DNA of 6,607 bases from CAYZEZ01 sp964477295 (GTDB taxonomy: Bacteria > Bacteroidota > Bacteroidia > Bacteroidales > SM23-62), in contig CAYZEZ010000265.1 in assembly GCA_964477295.1 (NCBI GenBank), positions 1-6,607 on the forward strand, written 5' to 3'. The translations under genes and the position numbers were made by a program. Within the stretch, counting starts at the first letter, position 1. Each line of letters begins with the position of its first letter. Under the pieces are notes generated by a model. It was given only the letters and a program-made list of their open reading frames with translations. It was not told where the DNA came from and searched no databases. Shown piece by piece: positions 1-5,966 of this stretch.

Positions 1-3000
1 CTGGCGTCCACTGCAGGTGGATGGAGCGGTTTTGAATTCTGTAATCAATTGCACCATATGGACGATAACGACTCCTCTGTTTTTAAGTACTGCATATTTT
101 CCTATGGGAAAAGCCTGGCTTTTGGTGGAGCCATGTATATAAGAGAATTTAATAGAATGACCATTGAAAAATGTACTTTCTTTAATAACTATGCTGCAGA
201 TCGTGGTGGAGTAATCTGGCTGCATGGCGATATCGTGATGAAGGATAATTTATTCAAAGAGAATGAATCAATTATGGGTGGAGCTATATGTATCTACAAA
301 GGTACGCCGACATTTATCGATAATCATTTCAAAAGGAATTATGCCAAGAATTATGGAGGATCAATTTATAGTCAAGCCGGAGGTGCATACATTATTGGCA
401 ATGAATTTGATTCGGACACTACATATACAAATGGAGCAGCCATCTATATATCGGGACAGGATTCGGTTATCATCAGGGAAAATCATGTATTTAATTGCGG
501 ATCAAGGTCTGGCGCAATATATATCCAGGGCAGCAAGGTCCTTATTGAAAATAATGATATTCATAACAATTACTCCCTGTTTGATGGGGCCGGAATATAT
601 CTTAGAGGACTTGGGACTATAGTGTCGGATAATGATATTTATTATAACAAAGGGAGAGCCGGAGCTGCAATATATTGCCAGGTGGCAACAGGGGTTATCG
701 AAAATAACCGATTCTATAATAATAGTTCAAATCAGTTGGCGGGAGCTATAGTTCTTAATGGTGGATCCCAGGTGGTTAAAAACAATGAATTACACGATAA
801 TTACTGTTCGTCAGGTGGAGGAGCAATCAGAATTGGTTTAGGTACACATATCCTGGATAACAATAAAATCTATGATAATTCAGCAGATTATGGCCCGGGA
901 GGAATATTACTTACCCAGGTATCCCCTACAATCAGGAACTGTCTTATAACGAACAATCATGGGTATGAAGGCGGGGGAATTAGTTTTGAGAATTCCAATG
1001 GTGTGTTCCAGAACAATATTATTGTAAACAATGAAGCACTAAAAGGCGGAGGTATAGCTCTGAACGGTTCCAATCCAATATTCATTAACAATACTATCTG
1101 TAACAATAAGGCCACCGAAGCATCATCAGGAGGCGGAGTTTATATAAACAACCAATCTGTCCCCGTCTGCTACAATACAATTATTTACGGCAACATATCA
1201 GATACAGACACGAACCAGTTTTGTTTTACCTCCCTGAATCCGGATGTTGATTTTTTCAATTGCAACATCCAGGGAGGGACAGGCGGATTTATCCAACCCA
1301 CCGGATCTGCTTATTTAGGACAATATGAAAACGGATTCGAATTATCCCCTTCATTTGAAGCTCCAAGCAGCGGAGCCGGATTGGCCGGAGATGGCCTTAA
1401 TGCCAACTGGAAGATAACTCCTGAATCCCCCCTTGTTAACAGCGGCACTGACAACATTGCCGGATCCAGCCTCCCGGAAACTGACTTTTTTGGAAATAAC
1501 AGAATTTGTTACGGTTACACAGATATCGGGGCACATGAATATCATGATGTGGAAATGGAAGTATCCGGACCATACAATGGGGATGTTATCTGGATCGCTG
1601 ATACGGTAAAGATCACAGGAGATGTGGACATCGCTTCACCCTATACTCTCACAATTCATCCGGGGGTATATGTAGAGGCACAGAGCTATTACACGTTAGA
1701 GATCAATGGTTTTCTACATGCAAATGGAACTAAATCGGATTCTATAATATTTACCGTTAAAGACACAACAGGATTTTCAAATACCAGCATCCGGAATGGC
1801 GGATGGGGAGGAATATATTTCTCACAGCCACCCGCCACTGACAGTTCCTGGATACTCTATTCCAGGATCGAGTATTTCAAAAGTAAAAGCGCATTGTTAA
1901 ATCTTCATGGAGCTGTTCAGGCAAGTGATATACCGAAATTGAGGATCCATGGTTGTACATTCAGGAACAACCTGTCGGATTATGGATCAGCAATATGTGC
2001 CAGTGGATCATCTTTTATTTTACGGGAATCCAGTTTCATCAATAACGTTACCAAAGGTAATTCAGTGTCAGACGGAAGTGTAATCAAACTTGACTGGTCA
2101 AATGCAATCATCAGCAATTGTTTGTTTGATTCCAATTCAGGAGAATGCGATGGGACAATCTACATGTTCCGGTCTGATCCGGTCATTTCCAATTGTACTT
2201 TTACTAATAATTATGTTACCGGTAACGGGGGTGGTATCATGATGAATTATAACTCACATCCTGTTATCACAAATAATGTATTTCGCAGCAATACAGCAGA
2301 GGGGGATGGCGGGGCACTATGCATCGATGATTTTTCTGCACCGGATATCCTGCTAAATCACATCTCAAACAACAGGGGATTAAATGGAGGTGGCATTTAT
2401 AGTTATAGATACGGGAATACCGGCCATATAATTAACAACCTGATTTCAAACAACAATTCTGCTGAAAGCGGCGGAGGAATTTACATGGTAGATTCTGATA
2501 TTCAATTAATTAGCAATACCATAACAAATAACCGGTCGGGTACGACAGGAGGAGGGGTATACCTGGACAGGGTTTCAGCGGACGGACCCAATACCTCAGT
2601 TATAAATACAATTATCTGGGGCAACCAGGATGCAGGAGGATTGAACCAGGTTCATATCTATTCCGGCAAGGGTAATCGATTTACATTTTCTAATATACAG
2701 GGGGGGGTCGACTCATTCACTGAAACGTTCACCGGGGATTGGGTGGAAGCGTATGAGAATAACATCGATTCTATGCCCTTTTTCAGGAATGAAACTCCAG
2801 GGGCCGGGGCTGATTACATCACATATCCGCAGGATTGGTACATCGAATCCAACTCACCGGCAATCAATGCCGGGACACCTGATTTGTCAGGGCTTAACAT
2901 TCCTGATGCAGATCTATTGGGCATTACACGGATCCATGATATCCTGATCGATATCGGTGCCATAGAGAACCAGGATGGTGCACCCGGAATAAGTGTTCAA

Positions 3001-4965
3001 CCCGCTACCCTTGCAAAATGTGAAGGAGATGACGCGATTTTTAAAGTACAGTCAAACGATTCTGTATTTTACCAGTGGAGAAAAGATGGAATGGATATTC
3101 CGGGAGCCGTTAGCAGGATACTGGAGCTCGATTCCATAGCATTAAGCGACGAAGGGAACTATGCCTGTGTTCTCACTAACAGCTATGGATCTGTGCTCAG
3201 CTACCCGGCTTACCTGTATGTAAAAGAAAATCCTGCTATCCTGAAGGGGCCGGATGATACCTGGGCACAACCAAATGCACCGGCAACTCTGGAAACCTAT
3301 GCACAGGGAAGCGATCTCAAGTATAAATGGATGAAGGACAGCATGGTCATCCCTGGTGCCACTATCCCAAAATTAACCATTTCCAATCCCACTGTTGATC
3401 ATGAAGGTATGTACCAGTGTATTGTCTATAACACGTGTGAAGCAGATACAACCAGGCCTGTCCCGCTATTCATGGTTCCCCAGATCTGTCTGGTAACCGT
3501 AGATCCTGCCACCGGTAACAACCTGGTCATTTGGGAAAAGAATTCCTCGGCACCCCTGACCGCGTTTAACATTTACCGCGAAGGATCAGCAGCCGGAATT
3601 TATGACCTGATGGGTACAACACCTTATAACAACCTCAGTGTATTTGTGGACACAAATGCCGACCCGACCGTTCAGGCATATATCTATAAAATTACAGGTA
3701 TCGATACATCCGGGTTTGAAACGGACCCTGACCTGTGCAACCCGCATAAAACAATACACCTGCTGGTGTCTACCAACCCGGAATTCAATACTACCCAGCT
3801 CGAATGGGACAAGTACTATGGATTTGAATACCAGACATACCAGATTTACAGAAGTGAAACCGGTTCAGGTTTCCTACCGGTTAAAGAAATTGCCAGCTCA
3901 TTAAGCTCATGGACCGATAATGAAGATCTTGGAGACCTGGTTTATTACAGGATGGCAGTCCTTAAACCGGATCCATGCTATCCGTCCGGGGGAGGCCTTA
4001 AAGCCGATTCAGGTCCCTACAGCCATTCCATGTCAAACACCGAAGACAACAGGTTGCAGGAAGGCGGAGAAACAAATGAAGCACCTACTGATATTTCCCT
4101 GGATAATAATACGATCAATGAAAATCAGTCGATAGGAAGCCTGGTCGGCAGGTTATCGGCAGAAGATGCAGATACCAGCGACCATCACACATTTAAACTT
4201 GTCGCAGGGCCAGGCGATGATGACAACAACCGGTTTACAACGCTTGGAGACCTTCTGATTTCAGCTGAAATATTTGATTTCGAAACACAGGATACATTCC
4301 GTATAAGGATAAAATCGACCGACAAGGGCGACCTGTCGTTCGAAAAGGAATTTACAATTACCGTCAATGATGTTTACGAGGGACTTGGAAACCAGGCCCC
4401 GACAGACATTACCCTGAGCTTTAATACGATAGATGAAAACAAAATGGTGGGAACATTGATTGGACGGTTCACCACCACAGATGCTGACATTGATGATATG
4501 CACACCTATACGCTGGTCGATGGCATGGGAGGTGATGACAACAACAGTTTTGCTATCCTGGGGGACATTCTGATTTCTGCCGGGGTGTTTGACTACGAAG
4601 AAGTCCAGAGCTTATCTTTGAGGGTCCGGTCCTATGATAACGGCGACGGCAGGTTATCCTTTGAAAAATCCTTCACCATTTATGTAAATGATATCCTCGA
4701 AACTACAGGATTGGTTCAACAGGAGGAGCAAAAACTAACGATTTCGCCCAATCCTTTCAACGATAAGACGATCATCAGGTTCAATAATCCTGAAAATGAA
4801 AAGTATCGCTTCACGGTATCCGACCTGTCAGGTAAAACGCTCCGGATTATCGATCATATCAATACGGATGAATTTGAATTCGACAGGATCAGTCTGCCTC
4901 CCGGATGTTACATTTTTGAGCTAAGAGGGCCGATGTTATACAGAGGTAATTTGTTGATTGAATAA
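1..4965 (+). CDS. Giant T9SS-secreted modular surface protein: two beta-helix modules, Ig, FN3 and cadherin-like domains (5' partial)
   Basis: The reading frame is open from base 1 to the TAA at 4963-4965, giving 1654 residues in the window. The TTG at 49 and the ATG at 58 are internal: residues before them (GGWSGFEF) match GGWGGIYF near 1797-1820, so the true start and signal peptide lie upstream. Domains in order by window residue: beta-helix 1 with cap (about 1-514), beta-helix 2 with lead-in and cap (526-990), Ig-like (997-1076), Ig-like (1079-1159), two FN3-like (1160-1340), two cadherin-like (1359-1460, 1464-1567) and a T9SS type A sorting domain (1579-1654). By family knowledge such proteins cross the outer membrane through T9SS and are anchored to the surface or released. 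Adhesion or polysaccharide binding is an inference. No catalytic motif is recognisable, so an enzymatic role (polysaccharide lyases share the beta-helix fold) is possible but unsupported. Confidence 0.93.
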   Translation: MASTAGGWSGFEFCNQLHHMDDNDSSVFKYCIFSYGKSLAFGGAMYIREFNRMTIEKCTFFNNYAADRGGVIWLHGDIVMKDNLFKENESIMGGAICIYKGTPTFIDNHFKRNYAKNYGGSIYSQAGGAYIIGNEFDSDTTYTNGAAIYISGQDSVIIRENHVFNCGSRSGAIYIQGSKVLIENNDIHNNYSLFDGAGIYLRGLGTIVSDNDIYYNKGRAGAAIYCQVATGVIENNRFYNNSSNQLAGAIVLNGGSQVVKNNELHDNYCSSGGGAIRIGLGTHILDNNKIYDNSADYGPGGILLTQVSPTIRNCLITNNHGYEGGGISFENSNGVFQNNIIVNNEALKGGGIALNGSNPIFINNTICNNKATEASSGGGVYINNQSVPVCYNTIIYGNISDTDTNQFCFTSLNPDVDFFNCNIQGGTGGFIQPTGSAYLGQYENGFELSPSFEAPSSGAGLAGDGLNANWKITPESPLVNSGTDNIAGSSLPETDFFGNNRICYGYTDIGAHEYHDVEMEVSGPYNGDVIWIADTVKITGDVDIASPYTLTIHPGVYVEAQSYYTLEINGFLHANGTKSDSIIFTVKDTTGFSNTSIRNGGWGGIYFSQPPATDSSWILYSRIEYFKSKSALLNLHGAVQASDIPKLRIHGCTFRNNLSDYGSAICASGSSFILRESSFINNVTKGNSVSDGSVIKLDWSNAIISNCLFDSNSGECDGTIYMFRSDPVISNCTFTNNYVTGNGGGIMMNYNSHPVITNNVFRSNTAEGDGGALCIDDFSAPDILLNHISNNRGLNGGGIYSYRYGNTGHIINNLISNNNSAESGGGIYMVDSDIQLISNTITNNRSGTTGGGVYLDRVSADGPNTSVINTIIWGNQDAGGLNQVHIYSGKGNRFTFSNIQGGVDSFTETFTGDWVEAYENNIDSMPFFRNETPGAGADYITYPQDWYIESNSPAINAGTPDLSGLNIPDADLLGITRIHDILIDIGAIENQDGAPGISVQPATLAKCEGDDAIFKVQSNDSVFYQWRKDGMDIPGAVSRILELDSIALSDEGNYACVLTNSYGSVLSYPAYLYVKENPAILKGPDDTWAQPNAPATLETYAQGSDLKYKWMKDSMVIPGATIPKLTISNPTVDHEGMYQCIVYNTCEADTTRPVPLFMVPQICLVTVDPATGNNLVIWEKNSSAPLTAFNIYREGSAAGIYDLMGTTPYNNLSVFVDTNADPTVQAYIYKITGIDTSGFETDPDLCNPHKTIHLLVSTNPEFNTTQLEWDKYYGFEYQTYQIYRSETGSGFLPVKEIASSLSSWTDNEDLGDLVYYRMAVLKPDPCYPSGGGLKADSGPYSHSMSNTEDNRLQEGGETNEAPTDISLDNNTINENQSIGSLVGRLSAEDADTSDHHTFKLVAGPGDDDNNRFTTLGDLLISAEIFDFETQDTFRIRIKSTDKGDLSFEKEFTITVNDVYEGLGNQAPTDITLSFNTIDENKMVGTLIGRFTTTDADIDDMHTYTLVDGMGGDDNNSFAILGDILISAGVFDYEEVQSLSLRVRSYDNGDGRLSFEKSFTIYVNDILETTGLVQQEEQKLTISPNPFNDKTIIRFNNPENEKYRFTVSDLSGKTLRIIDHINTDEFEFDRISLPPGCYIFELRGPMLYRGNLLIE
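124..1197 (+). repeat. Beta-helix repeat array 1, about 14 coils
   Basis: The encoded protein repeats a unit of roughly 20-26 residues of the form G-[GA]-x-I-x-x, a short spacer, then I-x-N-N-x-I-x-x-N. I count about 14 glycine turns by eye (GGAMYI, GGVIWL, GGAICI, GGSIYS, GAAIYI, GAIYI, GAGIYL, GAAIYC, GAIVL, GGAIRI, GGILL, GGISF, GGIAL, GGVYI). Stacked Asn ladders and aliphatic positions are the signature of a right-handed parallel beta-helix of the pectate-lyase/NosD/Pmp type. The array is followed by a roughly 95-residue segment ending in DIGAHEY near 1522-1542, which resembles the end of 'choice-of-anchor Q' style beta-helix proteins. Confidence 0.85.
1984..2631 (+). repeat. Beta-helix repeat array 2, about 8 coils
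   Basis: This is a second, shorter array of the same coil type (GSAICA, GSVIKL, GTIYM, GGIMM, GGALCI, GGIYS, GGIYM, GGVYL). A lead-in at about 1576-1980 precedes it, with a GDVxIxxxxTLTIxPG-like strand pattern and GGWGGIYF, the usual start of such a module. A cap ending in DIGAIEN near 2947-2967 closes it. The lead-in and cap match those around array 1, so the two arrays are copies of one module with different coil numbers. Confidence 0.83.
2700..2707 (+). repeat. Homopolymer of eight G inside the surface protein gene
   Basis: An uninterrupted run of eight G encodes the Gly-Gly of NIQGGVDS in the cap of beta-helix module 2. The equivalent place in module 1 (NIQGGTGG, from 1264) uses interrupted codons. 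The frame is intact here. Runs of this length are prone to slipped-strand mispairing and to sequencing error. A one-base change would remove the Ig, FN3, cadherin and sorting domains. Confidence 0.9.
4075..4701 (+). repeat. Tandem cadherin-like domains
   Basis: Two adjacent copies of about 102-104 residues begin N-[EQ]-A-P-T-D-I and end in V-N-D-x-x-E. Roughly half the positions are identical by eye. Both keep the D-A-D acidic loop, the G-D-D-[DN]-N motif, I-L-I-S-A or L-L-I-S-A, F-D-[FY]-E and L-S-F-E-K. The acidic loops suggest Ca2+ binding, as in known bacterial cadherin-like repeats. They probably act as a rigid stalk next to the secretion domain. Confidence 0.85.
4735..4962 (+). other. 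Type IX secretion type A C-terminal sorting domain
   Basis: The last 76 residues follow the Por_Secre_tail pattern: LTISPNPFNDKT at the start, F-T-V-S-D-L-S-G-K-T-L in the middle, then LPPGCYIFEL and the terminal strand GNLLIE. In Bacteroidota this domain directs proteins through the T9SS translocon and is cleaved by the sortase-like PorU. The final strand has Asn where a Lys or Arg after the Gly is more usual, a minor variation. Confidence 0.93.
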
Positions 4966-4984
4966 AAGATTAAAAAACAAATCA

Positions 4985-5401
4985 ATGATCATAGAATACC
5001 GTCCGGTTGGAGTTTTTCATTCTAACCTGACACCCCGGGCAAATGCTCCCAGGCAGGGTATCCTGGAACCTGAGAACAGGGCTGTAATAGAAGTTTTTGA
5101 TGAATTTGCAGAGGCAGTAAAAGACCTTGATGAATGCGAGTATATCATCGTCCTGTACCATTTGAACCAAACAACAGGCTGGCATCCTATAGCAACGCCG
5201 CCAGGAAGCGACAGAACGTTCGGCCTTTTCGCCACCCGTTCACCCAACCGGCCCAATCCAATCGGTTTCGGAATTATTAAACTTAATAAGGTGGATGGAA
5301 CAAAATTAATGGTAAGCGGTGTGGATGCATTTGAAGGAACACCTGTGCTGGACATTAAACCATGGATTTCGTCAATTGATTGTCCCGGAGGAAAAGCATG
5401 A
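4985..5401 (+). CDS. trmO: TrmO/TsaA-family tRNA (m6t6A37) methyltransferase
   Basis: This 138-residue protein belongs to the TrmO (formerly YaeB/TsaA) family. Members use S-adenosylmethionine to N6-methylate threonylcarbamoyladenosine at position 37 of certain tRNAs in the cytoplasm. Visible family motifs are the N-terminal strand IIEYRPVGVFHS, APRQG (residues 21-25), TRSPNRPNPIG (84-94, bases 5234-5266) and EGTPVLDIKPW (117-127). The last is usually DGTPVLDIKPY, so two positions are conservatively changed. The protein ends soon after that motif, so it lacks the C-terminal extension of the 235-residue E. coli enzyme; short forms are common elsewhere. I chose the ATG at 4985 because the family's first beta-strand begins there. 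A TTG at 4958 would add nine residues and overlap the upstream gene. The 19-base gap to that gene suggests co-transcription, but there is no functional link. No clear Shine-Dalgarno is visible, as is usual in Bacteroidota. Confidence 0.9.
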   Translation: MIIEYRPVGVFHSNLTPRANAPRQGILEPENRAVIEVFDEFAEAVKDLDECEYIIVLYHLNQTTGWHPIATPPGSDRTFGLFATRSPNRPNPIGFGIIKLNKVDGTKLMVSGVDAFEGTPVLDIKPWISSIDCPGGKA

Positions 5402-5515
5402 TATTAAACTCACCATGAATTCCTGGTTCTGTTCCTGACTTTCTGAAGCTGTCTGAAACGCAGGCAGCATTTCCCTGACGGTTGAATTAATCTTCCTTTT
5501 CATACCTGTGCTATA

Positions 5516-5550
5516 CCGGATTTCACCTCCCCGTTAATAGTGATATCCGG
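5516..5550. repeat. Imperfect inverted repeat between convergent genes
   Basis: The arms ccggatttcac (5516-5526) and gtgatatccgg (5540-5550) pair over 11 bases with one mismatch, around a 13-base loop. The hairpin straddles the stop codon of the minus-strand lipoprotein remnant and lies between it and trmO, where a bidirectional terminator would be expected. No T-tract follows on either strand, so an intrinsic terminator is only a possibility. The upstream stretch 5402-5515 shows no gene or other structure that I can support. Confidence 0.6.
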
Positions 5551-5815
5551 ATTCGGCATACCTGGAAGAGAGATGCACATTTTTGACTTCAAATGATCCC
5601 TTATTATCAAGGATCTGTGCATTGAAATTTAAACCGGCAGGTATTAAATCATTATCCAGTTCGGATAGGGTAACGGATGTTCCATTGTTGTACGGTCCCT
5701 TCCGGACATATCCGGTTACTTTTTCTTTGCTTACCCGGAAAGTTGCATCATCACTCCTTTCACAGGCATGCCAGAGGCAAGCGAGAACGATGCATAAGGT
5801 ACAAATGGTTCTCAT
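5534..5815 (-). pseudogene. Truncated lipoprotein gene remnant (93 codons)
   Basis: The ORF starts at the ATG whose complement is 5813-5815 and stops at TAA (5534-5536). The N-terminus is a lipoprotein-type signal: a short Arg n-region, a hydrophobic stretch with Cys at 13 and Cys at 18, then the polar ERSDD. Cys18 is the more likely lipidation site, although Trp at -3 makes the lipobox imperfect. Residues 33-80 (VTGYVRKGPYNNGTSV, then a SELDNDL segment and DNKGSFEVKNV) resemble, from memory, the N-terminal domain of much longer Bacteroidota outer-membrane lipoproteins, where a GYYFNEVxGE-like stretch follows. Here GYHY meets a stop. The frame one base over reads NGEVKSGIAQV before another stop (5500-5502), which suggests a frameshift and loss of the 3' part. 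A genuine small lipoprotein is the alternative. The function of the family is unknown to me. Confidence 0.55.
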
Positions 5816-5966
5816 AATAATATATTTTGCATTTAAAATATATGTGAATAATAGAAGTTGCGAATGATTCCCATCAGAATTATTTTAAGTTAGTAATTAA
5901 AATTAACCTTATTTTGCATTGTCATTCCCAGGGTATTCAATTCTTAAAAAGTGACGTATAAAAGCA
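5816..5966. promoter_or_regulatory. AT-rich divergent intergenic region, probable promoters both ways
   Basis: These 151 bases separate the starts of two divergent genes, so promoters for both are expected here. Against the Bacteroidota consensus TAnnTTTG, near matches are TTATTTTG at 5909-5916 on the + strand, about 50 bases before the acyltransferase ATG, and TATATTTT on the - strand (complement of 5835-5842), about 20 bases before the lipoprotein ATG. Neither has a convincing TTTG upstream box, so the assignments are tentative. Confidence 0.4.
5820..5843. repeat. Perfect 9-bp inverted repeat upstream of the lipoprotein remnant
   Basis: The arms atatatttt (5820-5828) and aaaatatat (5835-5843) are perfectly complementary around the 6-base loop gcattt. 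The element starts 5 bases upstream of the minus-strand ATG and would lie in the 5' leader or overlap its -7 box. It could be an operator or a leader hairpin, but in such AT-rich DNA chance is a real alternative. Confidence 0.5.

Noticed and set aside
49..60. TTG or ATG near 49-60 as the real start of the surface protein
   Set aside because: The frame is open to base 1, the upstream residues match a conserved module motif, and no signal peptide follows these codons.
263..622. 119-codon + strand ORF inside the surface protein gene
   Set aside because: It lies in another frame of the beta-helix repeats. The product has no recognisable fold, and the main frame carries clear periodic motifs.
4958..4984. 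TTG start for trmO adding nine residues
   Set aside because: The added residues are Lys/Asn-rich and precede the first conserved strand; the ATG at 4985 fits family starts better.
5017..5355. 112-codon - strand ORF opposite trmO
   Set aside because: It is antisense to a gene with strong family motifs, and its translation resembles nothing and has no start context.
5398..5418. ATGA overlap at the end of trmO suggesting a coupled downstream gene
   Set aside because: The ATG at 5398 opens only six codons before a stop.
5372..5503. 43-codon - strand ORF (ATG complement at 5501-5503) after the lipoprotein remnant
   Set aside because: It runs into the antisense of the trmO 3' end, shows no motif, and is more likely chance or debris of the broken gene.
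5583..5867. 94-codon + strand ORF opposite the lipoprotein remnant
   Set aside because: The minus strand has a lipoprotein signal and a family-like domain, whereas this translation is featureless.
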